64,000 bases of DNA from Sphingomonas hankookensis (GTDB lineage: Bacteria; Pseudomonadota; Alphaproteobacteria; Sphingomonadales; Sphingomonadaceae). Made by a program: the position numbers and the translations under genes. The stretch covers positions 1 through 64,000 of the forward strand of contig NZ_LQQO01000021.1 of assembly GCF_001619955.1 (NCBI RefSeq), in the 5' to 3' direction. Shown here in pieces: positions 7,872 to 16,423 of the stretch (its first letter is position 1; the number at the start of each line of letters is the position of its first letter). The notes under the pieces were generated by a model. The model worked only from the letters and a program-made list of their open reading frames with translations, did no database searches and was not told the origin of the DNA.

Positions 7872-8396
7872 TCATCCGAACGCCCAAATGGCCATGACCC
7901 GCCCCGGAGCGAAGGCGAACAGCCCGGGGACGACCATCGCGCCGAGGAACATGGCGACCAGCCGGCGGCGATGCTTGGCGATATCGCCCGCCCGGGCCGC
8001 CGCGATCGCCGCCCATGCCGCGACCAGCGTCACCGGCACGAACAGGTGAATCCACGAAAACCCGCCATGGTTGAGCTGGCGGATGAACAGCGCGCTGAGC
8101 GCGGTCGACACCATCAGCGCCATCCAGACCCGTCCCAGCAGGCGGTGGCGCGCCCCGCCCTTGCGGGTCAGCAGGATGTAGAGACCGAGCGGGATGGCAG
8201 GCAATACGCTCGCCAGATGGACGGCGACCGCGACGTCATGTGCCGCCGGTGCGGCCGGCGCGATACCGGTCGCCGCACGGATCAGCGCCAGCAGGCTCAG
8301 CAGGCCGAGCATGGTGCCCCCCGCCACCATCGCGCCGCGCAACAGCGGGGACAGGTCGTTGGTACGGGCGGCGGTCTTGGCGGTGGCGGGCATCAT
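7872..8396 (-). CDS. DUF2306 integral membrane protein
   Basis: A 174-residue protein with about four to five hydrophobic segments and the DUF2306 pattern: VHLASVLPAIPLGLYILLTRKG, a basic loop HRLLGRVWM, HGGFSWIHLF and a late HRRRLVAMF. The His residues at membrane boundaries recall haem- or metal-binding membrane proteins, but no function is established. ATG 8394-8396 gives the natural N-terminus; the frame extends further upstream without membrane-protein character. It is divergent from the LytTR regulator at 8588. Confidence 0.75.
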   Translation of the reverse strand: MMPATAKTAARTNDLSPLLRGAMVAGGTMLGLLSLLALIRAATGIAPAAPAAHDVAVAVHLASVLPAIPLGLYILLTRKGGARHRLLGRVWMALMVSTALSALFIRQLNHGGFSWIHLFVPVTLVAAWAAIAAARAGDIAKHRRRLVAMFLGAMVVPGLFAFAPGRVMAIWAFG

Positions 8397-8587
8397 GGCG
8401 GTTCCTGCTATGGGGTGTCCCGCCGGCTGTGCCCGCCCGCCCTTCGCCGGCAAGCCGATCTGCGTGGAACGCCCCTCCCCGTCGTGGATCGTCCACCCTG
8501 CCCGTTCGCGATGCGTGAAATGGCAGAGGTGGCAATTACCGGGGAGCGCGCTATCGCGGCGAGGCAACTTCCACGCCGAGCCGCCCC

Positions 8588-9388
8588 ATGCCCGATGCCC
8601 GCCGATTGCTGATCGACCTGACGATCATGACCGCCATCGGCGTGCTGCTCGCGGTGCTGGGACCGTTCGGCAGCTTCGCCCTGCCGTTCGCGCTGCGGCT
8701 GGCCTATTGGCTGGGCATCGCGCTGGCAGGCTATGCGCTGTACCTGCCCGCCACGGTCATCGCGACACGGCTGGCGCGGCGGCTTTCCCTGCCGGAAGCG
8801 GGGTTGTGGGTCGCCGCGTGCGTCGTCGCTACGGCGCCGATGACCGTGGTCGTCTGGGCAGTCGACGGATTATGGCATCCCCTCCACCTGCCCAGCGCGG
8901 AAGGGTGGCTGACAAGCTACGCCAATGTCCTGATCCTGGGGTCGGCGATCACGTCGATCTTCTGGTTCGGGAGGATGCGGCGCGCGTCTGCGGCACCTTC
9001 ACCACCTTTGCCCGCGCCCGTCATCGCTCCGCCGGCGGCCACGCCGTTCCTCGACCGCCTGCCCGCCCATCTTGGCCGCGACCTGATCGCGCTGGCGATG
9101 GAGGATCATTATGTCCGCGCGCATACCCCGGCCGGATCGACGCTGATCCTGATGCGGATGCGCGACGCGGTAGCTGAGTTAGCGGGCATGGACGGCGCGC
9201 AGGTGCATCGCAGCTGGTGGGTCTCGCGCAGCCATGTCACGGGCGCCCAGCGCGACGGACGCAACGTCCGCCTGCTCTTGACCGGCGGGATCGAGGCACC
9301 GGTGGCGCGCGGCCAGATCGAGCCGTTGCAGGCAGCCGGCTGGCCGATGCGCAGCACGACGGTTTCCTCGCGCGCCGCAATCGGCTAG
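8588..9388 (+). CDS. Membrane-anchored LytTR-family transcription regulator
   Basis: The first ~130 residues contain four hydrophobic segments; after a Pro/Ala linker (about 138-152) comes a LytTR DNA-binding domain (FLDRLPAHLGRDLIALAMEDHYVRAHTPAGS, followed by QVHRSWWVSRSHV and the R.NVRLLLTGG strand). LytTR proteins bind DNA through beta strands; fusion to a membrane module implies a membrane-derived signal. The divergent DUF2306 gene, 191 bp away, is a likely partner or target. crcB starts 14 bp downstream. Confidence 0.85.
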   Translation: MPDARRLLIDLTIMTAIGVLLAVLGPFGSFALPFALRLAYWLGIALAGYALYLPATVIATRLARRLSLPEAGLWVAACVVATAPMTVVVWAVDGLWHPLHLPSAEGWLTSYANVLILGSAITSIFWFGRMRRASAAPSPPLPAPVIAPPAATPFLDRLPAHLGRDLIALAMEDHYVRAHTPAGSTLILMRMRDAVAELAGMDGAQVHRSWWVSRSHVTGAQRDGRNVRLLLTGGIEAPVARGQIEPLQAAGWPMRSTTVSSRAAIG

Positions 9389-9401
9389 GCGACGGCCGAT
9401 C

Positions 9402-9776
9402 ATGGGAAATCTATTCATCGTCATGGCCGGCGGCGCGATCGGTGCCGGGCTGCGACATTTTTTCGGACGCTGGGCGCTCACGACCTTCGGCCCGGACTAT
9501 CCCTGGGGGACGCTCGGGGTGAATCTGATCGGCGGGTTGGCGATGGGGCTGCTGGTCGGCGTCCTGGCGCGCAGCGGCGGCAACGAACAGGTCCGGCTGG
9601 CGCTGGGCGTTGGCGTGCTGGGCGGGTTCACCACCTTTTCGGCCTTCTCGCTCGACATGGTGACCATGATCGAACGGGGTGAAGCGGCCGGGGCGATCGG
9701 CTATGCACTGCTATCGGTGGTGGGTGCCGCGCTGGCGCTGTTCGCCGGGCTGCAACTGACGCGGGGAGCGGCATGA
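9402..9776 (+). CDS. crcB: Fluoride exporter CrcB/Fluc
   Basis: A small (124 aa) four-helix membrane protein that forms dual-topology dimeric fluoride channels. Diagnostic motifs are GGAIGAGLRHFFGRW (N-terminal), GTLGVNLIGG with the key Asn, and GGFTTFSAFS with the Phe-box. No fluoride riboswitch is seen in the 13-bp gap upstream. It overlaps the next gene by 4 bp (ATGA). Confidence 0.93.
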   Translation: MGNLFIVMAGGAIGAGLRHFFGRWALTTFGPDYPWGTLGVNLIGGLAMGLLVGVLARSGGNEQVRLALGVGVLGGFTTFSAFSLDMVTMIERGEAAGAIGYALLSVVGAALALFAGLQLTRGAA

Positions 9777-10867
9777 GCGAGAACGACGTCCGGCAATTCA
9801 CGGTCGGGGCAGATGACGACGGCATCCGGCTGGACCGCTGGTTCAAGCGGCATCTGCCCGATACCAGCTTCAACACCGTGTCACGCTGGGCGCGGACCGG
9901 GCAGCTGCGCATCGATGGCGGCCGTGCCCAGCCGGGCGCCCGCCTGTCGGCCGGACAGGTGCTGCGCGTACCGCCGCCCGAATCGGCGATCGTCGCCCAG
10001 CCGCGCCCCAAGGCGGAGCGCCCGCCGCTGTCGGCCGAACAGACCGAGTTCGCGCAGAGCCTTGTCATTTACCGCGACAAGCAGGCGCTGGTGCTGAACA
10101 AGCCGCCGGGCCTGGCGACGCAGGGCGGGACCAAGACCCACGACCATGTCGACGGGCTGCTCGACGCGCTGCAGTTCGATGGCGAAAGCCGGCCGAAACT
10201 GGTCCACCGGCTCGACAAGGACACGTCGGGCGCGCTGCTGATCGCCCGCACCGCGCGCGCGGCGGCGTTCTTCGCCAAGTCGTTTTCGGGGCGGACCGCC
10301 AAGAAGGTCTATTGGGCGCTGGTCGTCGGCATCCCCGACATCGCCGACGGCATCATCGACCTGCCGATTGCGAAGCAGCCGGGCACCGGCGGCGAAAAGA
10401 TGCATGTCGACGAAGCGGAGGGACAGCTCGCCCGCTCGCGCTACCGCGTGATCGAACGCGTCGGCAACCGCGCGGCGTGGGTCGAGCTGCAACCGTTCAC
10501 CGGGCGTACCCACCAGCTGCGCGTACACATGTCGGCGATCGGCCATCCGATCGTCGGCGATGGCAAATATGGCGGGCAGGCGGCGTTCCTGACCGGCGGG
10601 GTCAGCCGCAAGATGCACTTGCACGCCCGCCGCATCCGCATCGACCATCCCGATGGCGGGCAGGTGGACGTGACCGCCGAACTGCCACCGCATTTCGCGG
10701 AAAGCATCGACCTGCTGGGCTTCGACCTGTCGCTCGGCAATGCGATGATCGACGATACGCCGCCGCCGGTGACCAAGGCCGATCTGAAGGCCAAGGCGAA
10801 GGCGCACGCCAAGAATTATCGCAAGGAACGGCGTGGCGAGCGGCGGTCGCGGGGACAGCGCGACTGA
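9773..10867 (+). CDS. RluA-family rRNA pseudouridine synthase (RluC-like)
   Basis: Converts uridine to pseudouridine in rRNA. An N-terminal S4 RNA-binding domain (RLDRWFKRHLP..., residues about 14-75) precedes the catalytic domain, with the signature HRLDKDTSG holding the catalytic Asp and the GRTHQLRVH motif. The ~40-residue Lys/Arg-rich tail is typical of alphaproteobacterial members. It is coupled to crcB upstream and to the PaiB-like gene downstream by overlapping start/stop codons. Confidence 0.9.
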   Translation: MSENDVRQFTVGADDDGIRLDRWFKRHLPDTSFNTVSRWARTGQLRIDGGRAQPGARLSAGQVLRVPPPESAIVAQPRPKAERPPLSAEQTEFAQSLVIYRDKQALVLNKPPGLATQGGTKTHDHVDGLLDALQFDGESRPKLVHRLDKDTSGALLIARTARAAAFFAKSFSGRTAKKVYWALVVGIPDIADGIIDLPIAKQPGTGGEKMHVDEAEGQLARSRYRVIERVGNRAAWVELQPFTGRTHQLRVHMSAIGHPIVGDGKYGGQAAFLTGGVSRKMHLHARRIRIDHPDGGQVDVTAELPPHFAESIDLLGFDLSLGNAMIDDTPPPVTKADLKAKAKAHAKNYRKERRGERRSRGQRD

Positions 10868-11442
10868 TGCACCCCAATGCCGCCTTCCGCATGGGCGAGG
10901 ATGCCGCTCGGGCGTTCGTCGCCGGGGAAGGTTTCGGCATGCTGTTCGTCATGACGCCTGACGGCCCCCGCGTGGCGCAGGTGCCGGTGGTGCCGGGCGC
11001 GGACGGCGCGCTACGCTTCCATGTCGCGCGCTCCAATGCGGTGACCGCGCATCTCGACGGGGCGACGGTGCTGTTCGTGGTGCAGGGGCCGCACGCCTAT
11101 ATCTCGCCGCGCTGGTACGCGGCGGGGCCGGATGAGGTACCCACCTGGAACTACCTGTCGGTCGAAGTCGAGGGCGTGGTCCGCGCGCTGGACCGTACCG
11201 GCCTGCGTGAACAGATCGATGCGCTGGCCGCGATCTACGAAGATGAACCGCAATGGGCCGTCGACCAGATCGATCCAAAAAAGGCGGAGGCGATGATGGA
11301 CGCCATCGCCGGGTTCGAGCTGGTCCCGACGACGTCGCGCGGCACCGCCAAGCTGAACCAGAACAAGCCGGCGGAAGTCCGCGCGCGGGTGGCGGAGCGG
11401 CTGGGCGACCATCCGCTGGCGGCATGGATGCGGACGGCATGA
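10867..11442 (+). CDS. PaiB-family FMN-binding protein
   Basis: A 191-residue flavin-binding split-barrel protein of the PaiB family (in Bacillus, a negative regulator of sporulation and protease genes; elsewhere mostly uncharacterised). Visible signatures are the N-terminal H.N..F, GPHAYISPRWY (FMN-site region) and VPTWNYLSVEVEG, followed by GFELVPTTSRGTAKLNQNK. ATG 10867 overlaps the upstream TGA; a much longer upstream extension in the same frame is only a shadow of the pseudouridine synthase. Confidence 0.85.
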   Translation: MHPNAAFRMGEDAARAFVAGEGFGMLFVMTPDGPRVAQVPVVPGADGALRFHVARSNAVTAHLDGATVLFVVQGPHAYISPRWYAAGPDEVPTWNYLSVEVEGVVRALDRTGLREQIDALAAIYEDEPQWAVDQIDPKKAEAMMDAIAGFELVPTTSRGTAKLNQNKPAEVRARVAERLGDHPLAAWMRTA

Positions 11443-12098
11443 CCCGCCTCGCCGTGTTCGATTGCGACGGGACGCTGGCCGATGGGCAGGCGAATATCTG
11501 CCTCGCTATGGCGCTGGCCTTTGCCGATGCGGGGCTAGCCGACCCCGACCCGCGAGAAGTACGGCGAATCGTGGGGTTGAGCCTGCCGCAGGCGGTGGCG
11601 ATGCTGGTGCCCGACAGCGATGCGGAGCTGCACGATGCGGTGGCGGAAGGGTATAAGCGGCATTTCCGCGCGATGCGGCTCGACGGGAGGCTGGCCGAGG
11701 AGCCGCTGTTCCCCGGTATCGCCAACGCACTGACTGCACTGCTCGATAGCGGATGGACGCTGGGGGTTGCGACCGGCAAGTCGGACCGGGGCCTCGCGCT
11801 GCTGCTCGACCATCATGGCCTTACCCGACATTTCACGACGTTGCAGACTGCCGACCGACATCCGTCCAAGCCGCATCCCGCGATGCTCTATGCCGCGATG
11901 GCCGAGGCCGATGCGCTGCCCGAGACGACGGTGATGATCGGCGATACCGGGTTCGACATGGCGATGGCGGTCGCGGCGGGCGCACGGGCGGTCGGCGTCA
12001 CCTGGGGCTATCATGACCGCGACACCTTGATGGCTGCCGGCGCACAGCGAATGTGCGACGATGCCACCCTGCTCCCTCAGCTGCTGGACCTGCCATGA
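11439..12098 (+). CDS. HAD-superfamily phosphatase (phosphoglycolate phosphatase-like)
   Basis: Probable small-molecule phosphatase. Motif I DCDGTLADG (nucleophile and acid Asp), motif II VATGKS, motif III Lys in SKPHPAML and motif IV GDTGFDMAMA are all present, with an alpha-helical C1 cap. The length of 219 residues fits the Gph family; the substrate is not determined. ATG 11439 overlaps the previous stop (ATGA). Confidence 0.88.
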   Translation: MTRLAVFDCDGTLADGQANICLAMALAFADAGLADPDPREVRRIVGLSLPQAVAMLVPDSDAELHDAVAEGYKRHFRAMRLDGRLAEEPLFPGIANALTALLDSGWTLGVATGKSDRGLALLLDHHGLTRHFTTLQTADRHPSKPHPAMLYAAMAEADALPETTVMIGDTGFDMAMAVAAGARAVGVTWGYHDRDTLMAAGAQRMCDDATLLPQLLDLP

Positions 12099-12304
12099 CC
12101 GATGATCCCGTCGCCCGCAATCGCTGGCTCGTGCTGGTCGCGATCCGGATCGCCACCGCGATGGGTGCGGTGTTCGGGCTGATCGTGCTGGCGCGGGCTC
12201 CGGACACCGGCATGCGCGTGCTGGGCGCGGCGATCGTGCTGTCGGCGCTGTACGCGATGGCGGTCGTACCCCGCGGGCTGACCGCGAAGTGGCGCAGCAA
12301 GTGA
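12095..12304 (+). CDS. Small two-pass membrane protein (69 aa)
   Basis: Two hydrophobic segments (LVLVAIRIATAMGAVFGLIVLA and VLGAAIVLSALYAMAVV, the first split here by description only) are joined by a short charged loop (RAPDTGM), with a basic C-terminus. It overlaps both neighbours (ATGA upstream; its end lies within the ATP12 gene start). Similar small proteins precede ATP12 genes in sphingomonads to my recollection; the function is unknown. Confidence 0.75.
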   Translation: MTDDPVARNRWLVLVAIRIATAMGAVFGLIVLARAPDTGMRVLGAAIVLSALYAMAVVPRGLTAKWRSK

Positions 12305-12984
12305 AGCGCTTCTGGCAGGACGTCGCGGTCACGGCGGACGGCGGCATCGCGCTGGACGGGCGGCCGGTGCGCACGCCGGGGCGGTTGCCGCTGGTCGTGC
12401 CCTTCCCAGCGCTGGGCGAGGCGATCGCCGACGAATGGCGCGCGGTGGAGGAGACAATCGATCCGCGGGCGATGCCGCTGACCGGCCTCGCCAACGCCGC
12501 GATCGAACGGATCGCACCCGATGCGGCTACCTTTGCGGGCGGGATCGCGGTGTATGGCGGCAGCGACCTGCTCTGCTATCGCGCCGAGCCCGGACCACTG
12601 GCGGATCGGCAGGCGGCGATATGGGATCCGGTCCTCGACTGGGCGCGGGAGCGGTTCGGCGTCGACTTCTCCGTCACCGATGGCGTGATGCCGGTCGAAC
12701 AACCGCCGCGGACGCTGGCGCGGCTGCGCGAGGCGGTGGTTGCCCTGTCGCCATGGCAGCTGGCGCCGCTGTCGCCGATCGTCTCGCTGACCGGATCGCT
12801 GCTGCTGGGGCTGGCGGTCGTCGAGCGCGCGATCGATGCCGACACCGCCTGGGCGGCGGCGCATGTCGACGAGGACTGGCAGGCCGAGCAATGGGGTGAG
12901 GACGCCCTCGCCGCCGAAACCCGTGCGGCGCGCGCGAGCGATTATCGGGCGGCGATCCGCTTCCTCGACCTCATCCGCGCCTGA
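12289..12984 (+). CDS. ATP12-family F1-ATPase assembly chaperone
   Basis: Alphaproteobacterial homologue of mitochondrial Atp12, which assists assembly of the F1 alpha subunit. Seen are KRFWQDV, DGRPVRTPGRLPL, AIADEWRAV, MPLTGLANAAIER and the GSDLLCYRA segment, all family hallmarks. Two GTG starts are possible (12289 and 12301); the latter overlaps the upstream stop. The 3' end overlaps the convergent LacI gene by 14 bp. Confidence 0.9.
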   Translation: MAQQVKRFWQDVAVTADGGIALDGRPVRTPGRLPLVVPFPALGEAIADEWRAVEETIDPRAMPLTGLANAAIERIAPDAATFAGGIAVYGGSDLLCYRAEPGPLADRQAAIWDPVLDWARERFGVDFSVTDGVMPVEQPPRTLARLREAVVALSPWQLAPLSPIVSLTGSLLLGLAVVERAIDADTAWAAAHVDEDWQAEQWGEDALAAETRAARASDYRAAIRFLDLIRA

Positions 12985-13975
12985 CCGGACCGCACGATCC
13001 GCCGACCGACAGCGACAGGGCGGCGGTCAGCGGCGAGTCGTCCGCCGCCCCTTCGATCCGGTCGATCAGCCGCGTCGTGATCGCGCCCGCCATATCGGCG
13101 ATCGGGCGATGGACCGTGGTCAGGGCCGGGGTCAGCATTTGCGCGAGGATGCTGCCGTCGAAGCCGATGACGGAGAGGTCGCCCGGCACGTCGATTGCCA
13201 GCGATGCCGCGACCTTCAGCACGGCGGCCGCCATTACGTCGTTGCCGGCAAAGATCGCGGTCGGGCGCGGGGTCGCCTGCAACAACCGCGTCGCCGCCGC
13301 CACGCCGCTGTCGAAGCCGTAATCGCCCTCTGCCTCATGGCGGAGGGTCAGGCCGTGGTCGTCCAGCCCGGCAATAAACCCGGCACGCCGTTCGCGGGCC
13401 GACGCCGCGCTGGCCGGTCCCGACAGCAGCGCGATCCGGCGATGGCCAAGTGCCGCCAGATGATCGGCCACGGCACGCGCCGCGCCGCGCTCGTCCGACA
13501 CCAGCACCGCGCCATAGCCAGACAGCGCGACCGAAGAGAGCGCCACTGCCGGCACACCCGCTTCGCTCAACGCTTCTGCCATCCCGGCGATGCCGGAGAT
13601 GGGCGGCACGACCACCACGCCATCGACCCGCGACCGTCCGGCGAAATCGAGCACGTCGGCGACCGGATCGCCATCGCCCGGCGCGACCGGATGCACCACC
13701 AGCTCATAAGCCCGCGCCGCCGCCGCACCGACGATCCCGCGCTGTAAGGGGTCGAGCACCAGCGCGTTGCGATCGTTATGCACCAGCCCCAGCAGGAACG
13801 ACCGCCCGGTCGCCAGCCCGCGTGCACGGGCGCTGGGGCGGAACTGCAGTTCGGCGACCACCGCCTCCACCTGCTCGCGGGTGGCGGCGTTGACCAACGG
13901 CGACCGGTTGAGCACGCGCGACACGGTACGGATCGACACGCCCGCCCGCGCCGCGACATCGGCGATGGTGGTCAC
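12971..13975 (-). CDS. LacI-family transcriptional regulator
   Basis: A 334-residue repressor with an N-terminal HTH (TIADVAARAGVSIRTVSRVL, residues 3-22) and hinge region, followed by a periplasmic-binding-protein-like sensor domain (ALGHRRIALLSG, AIFAGNDVMA, VIGFDGS, TTVHRP). The effector and regulon are unknown; no sugar-utilisation genes are adjacent. The C-terminal end overlaps the ATP12 gene convergently. The 186 bp upstream (13976-14161) show no obvious gene. Confidence 0.92.
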   Translation of the reverse strand: MTTIADVAARAGVSIRTVSRVLNRSPLVNAATREQVEAVVAELQFRPSARARGLATGRSFLLGLVHNDRNALVLDPLQRGIVGAAAARAYELVVHPVAPGDGDPVADVLDFAGRSRVDGVVVVPPISGIAGMAEALSEAGVPAVALSSVALSGYGAVLVSDERGAARAVADHLAALGHRRIALLSGPASAASARERRAGFIAGLDDHGLTLRHEAEGDYGFDSGVAAATRLLQATPRPTAIFAGNDVMAAAVLKVAASLAIDVPGDLSVIGFDGSILAQMLTPALTTVHRPIADMAGAITTRLIDRIEGAADDSPLTAALSLSVGGSCGPVRRG

Positions 13976-14161
13976 GCGATATGCCCCTCCAAAACGACAT
14001 GCGGGGCAGGAACTGCCTCGGCCGTTCCCGCCCCGTCATGGTTCGGCGATGCGGCGTCCGAGGGAGCGAACCACCGCATCGTCTCGATCGTCAGCAAGCC
14101 TCGTCTCCCGCATCCTCACTTGCGCAAGGCATAGGCGAAGCCGATCACCGCTGTCGAACGA

Positions 14162-14587
14162 TCAGGCGAGCGTCAGGCCGACATCGACATTACCGCGAGT
14201 CGCATTCGAATAGGGGCAGATGCCGTGCGCGGTGTCGATCAACGCTTGCGCCTGCTGCGGATCGACGCCGGGCACCGCCACTTTCAGGTCGGCGGTGATG
14301 CCGAACCCGCCGAGCGAACGCGGGCCGATGCCGACGGTCGCGGTGACGGTCACGTCGTTCGGGACCTTGATCCCCAGCTGCTGCCCGGCGACCTTCATCG
14401 CGCCGATGAAGCACGCGGCATAGCCCGCCGCGAACAGCTGTTCCGGATTGCTGCCGTCGCCGCCGGCACCGCCCAGTTCGCGCGGGGTCGACAGCTTGAC
14501 GTCGAACCGGCCGTCCTCGCTGCGCGCATGGCCTTCGCGACCCCCGGTGGCGGTGGCGGTGGTGCTGTACTTGACGTCGATCGACAT
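14162..14587 (-). CDS. ohr: Organic hydroperoxide resistance protein Ohr
   Basis: A thiol peroxidase of the OsmC/Ohr family reducing organic hydroperoxides through two cysteines, found here in AACFIGAMK (peroxidatic) and GICPYSNATRGN (resolving). The length of 141 residues is standard, with the typical GG.G.NPEQLFAAGYAACF segment. Divergent from ohrR with a 92-bp shared control region. Confidence 0.95.
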   Translation of the reverse strand: MSIDVKYSTTATATGGREGHARSEDGRFDVKLSTPRELGGAGGDGSNPEQLFAAGYAACFIGAMKVAGQQLGIKVPNDVTVTATVGIGPRSLGGFGITADLKVAVPGVDPQQAQALIDTAHGICPYSNATRGNVDVGLTLA

Positions 14588-14605
14588 GGCGGATGCTCCA
14601 TTTGT

Positions 14606-14617
14606 TTATCGCGATAA
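14606..14617. promoter_or_regulatory. Candidate OhrR operator 1
   Basis: Perfect 12-bp palindrome TTATCGCGATAA, 19 bp before the ohr start codon. A near-copy lies at 14655-14666. Such twin palindromes between ohr and ohrR are where OhrR is expected to bind. Confidence 0.6.
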
Positions 14618-14654
14618 GTAAATAGCGTTACCCGGCTGGGCTGTCCAGTATTAT

Positions 14655-14666
14655 TTATCGCGACAA
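14655..14666. promoter_or_regulatory. Candidate OhrR operator 2
   Basis: TTATCGCGACAA, one mismatch from the palindrome at 14606-14617 and 49 bp away from it (start to start), close to the ohrR start; it could mediate autoregulation. Confidence 0.55.
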
Positions 14667-14679
14667 TCATTCATGCTAT

Positions 14680-15129
14680 ATGCCCGGCATGGACAAGCCC
14701 CTGCCCCTCGACGAACAGCTCTGCTTCTCGCTCTACGCCGCGACGATCGCGATCAACCGGACCTACAAGCCGATGCTCGACCGGATGGGCATCACCTACC
14801 CGCAGTTCCTCGTCCTGCTGACGTTGAGCGATTCGGAGGACGGACTGACCATCGGCGCCATCGCCGAACGGCTGTCGCTGGAGCCGAGCACGATCACGCC
14901 GCTCGCCAAGCGGATGGAGGCGGCGGGGCTGGTCGACCGACTGCGCAATCCGGAAGATGAACGCCAGGTACTGGTACGGTTGACCGAAGCGGGGCGCGCG
15001 CGCTGGGCGGAGAGCGGCTGCTTAGCGCCAACCGTCGTCGCGCGCAGCGGGATGACGCCGGAACGGTTGATCGCGCTTAATGGCGAAGTGACCGCGTTGC
15101 GCCGTGCATTGGACGCGGCGCTCGGCTGA
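14680..15129 (+). CDS. ohrR: MarR-family organic-peroxide sensor OhrR
   Basis: Repressor inactivated by oxidation of a conserved cysteine near the N-terminus, visible in LDEQLCFSLYAA. The winged-helix core is TYPQFLVLLTL, IGAIAERLSLEPSTITPLAKR and the wing NPEDERQVLVRLT. Starts at 14680 or 14689 (both ATG) are possible. It is divergent from ohr, its expected target. Confidence 0.93.
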   Translation: MPGMDKPLPLDEQLCFSLYAATIAINRTYKPMLDRMGITYPQFLVLLTLSDSEDGLTIGAIAERLSLEPSTITPLAKRMEAAGLVDRLRNPEDERQVLVRLTEAGRARWAESGCLAPTVVARSGMTPERLIALNGEVTALRRALDAALG

Positions 15130-15154
15130 TTACCCCTTGGCGTTCAACGTCTTG

Positions 15155-15169
15155 GAACATATATCGAAC
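15155..15169. promoter_or_regulatory. Putative alphaproteobacterial SOS (LexA) box
   Basis: GAAC-N7-GAAC (GAAC at 15155-15158 and 15166-15169), the reverse complement of the GTTC-N7-GTTC direct repeat recognised by LexA in alphaproteobacteria. It ends 2 bp before the start codon of the radical-SAM repair gene, so binding would block its promoter or leader. Confidence 0.6.
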
Positions 15170-15171
15170 AT

Positions 15172-16419
15172 ATGGCGCAGCTCGACACCCGTGCGAAACT
15201 GGCGATCCTTGCCGATGCCGCGAAATATGATGCGTCCTGCGCGTCGTCGGGCACGGCCAAGCGCCATTCGCGCGACGGGAAGGGAATCGGGTCGACCGAG
15301 GGGATGGGCATTTGCCACGCCTATGCGCCCGATGGTCGCTGCATCTCGTTGCTCAAGATCCTGCTGACCAACAGCTGCATCTTCGACTGCCATTACTGCA
15401 TCAATCGCAAGTCGTCGAACGTCCGTCGTGCGCGCTTTACCGCGCAGGAGGTCGTGGCGCTGACGCTCAGCTTCTATCGGCGGAACTATATCGAGGGGCT
15501 GTTCCTGTCGTCGGGGATCATCGGGTCGTCCAACTATACGATGGAGCAGATCGTCGAGGTCGCGCGGTCGTTGCGCGAGGACCATGATTTTCGCGGCTAT
15601 ATCCACCTGAAGACCATTCCCGATGCCGATCCCGAACTGGTGCATCTGGCCGGGGTCTATGCCGACCGCGTGTCGATCAATGTCGAGCTGCCGACCACCG
15701 GCGGGCTGAAGCGGCTGGCGCCGGAAAAGTCGGCGACGCAGATCGAAGGGGCAATGGGCAAGGTCGCGCACGACATCGCGGACGGTCGCGACGCGCGAAA
15801 GCGGTACAAGTCGGCGCCGAAATATGCGCCGGCGGGGCAGTCGACGCAGATGATCGTCGGCGCCGATGCGGCGACCGACCGCGATATCGTCGGCAAGGCG
15901 TCGACGCTGTACGACCGCTACGGTCTGCGCCGCGTCTATTATTCGGCGTTCAGCCCGATCCCCGAGGCGTCCGCCGTCCTGCCGCTGCAACGCCCGCCGC
16001 TGATGCGCGAGCACCGCCTGTACCAGTCCGACTGGCTGATGCGCTTCTACGACTATCGTGCCGACGAGGTGCGCGCGGCGGCGGACGATGCGACGGGGAT
16101 GCTGCCGCTCGACATCGATCCCAAGCTCGCCTGGGCATTGAAGTTCCGCGATCGCTTTCCGGTCGACGTGAACCGCGCGCCGCGCGAGATGCTGCTGCGC
16201 GTGCCGGGGCTGGGGGTGAAGGCGGTCAACGCGATCCTGACCGCACGGCGTTGGCGGCGGCTGGCGCTGGCCGATGTCGCGCGGCTGACCGTGTCGATCG
16301 CCAAGCTCCGGCCGTTCCTGATCGCCGATGACTGGCGGCCGGTCCTGCTGGCGGACCGCGCGGAACTGCGGCCGGTGGTGGCGCCCAAAAAGGCGGACCA
16401 GATGGAGTTGTTCAGCTGA
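15172..16419 (+). CDS. Putative DNA modification/repair radical SAM protein (UdgX-linked type)
   Basis: A 415-residue radical-SAM enzyme related to spore photoproduct lyase, of the family annotated as a DNA modification/repair protein linked to UdgX. The [4Fe-4S]/SAM motif CIFDCHYC (C-x3-C-x2-C) follows KILLTNS; SSGIIGSSNYTMEQ and YYSAFSPIPEA are family-typical; a C-terminal helix-hairpin-helix (MLLRVPGLGVKAVNAIL) points to DNA binding. The chemistry is not established. A putative SOS box covers its leader. The partner UdgX/DUF4130 gene starts at 17348. Confidence 0.88.
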   Translation: MAQLDTRAKLAILADAAKYDASCASSGTAKRHSRDGKGIGSTEGMGICHAYAPDGRCISLLKILLTNSCIFDCHYCINRKSSNVRRARFTAQEVVALTLSFYRRNYIEGLFLSSGIIGSSNYTMEQIVEVARSLREDHDFRGYIHLKTIPDADPELVHLAGVYADRVSINVELPTTGGLKRLAPEKSATQIEGAMGKVAHDIADGRDARKRYKSAPKYAPAGQSTQMIVGADAATDRDIVGKASTLYDRYGLRRVYYSAFSPIPEASAVLPLQRPPLMREHRLYQSDWLMRFYDYRADEVRAAADDATGMLPLDIDPKLAWALKFRDRFPVDVNRAPREMLLRVPGLGVKAVNAILTARRWRRLALADVARLTVSIAKLRPFLIADDWRPVLLADRAELRPVVAPKKADQMELFS

Positions 16420-16423
16420 ACCG

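Noticed and set aside
9389-9401. A fluoride riboswitch before crcB
   Set aside because: Only 13 bp separate crcB from the LytTR gene, too short for the aptamer.
14101-14161. A minus-strand segment reading FAYALRK before a stop, like the end of an outer-membrane protein
   Set aside because: Only about 15 codons, out of frame with ohr, and without upstream continuation.
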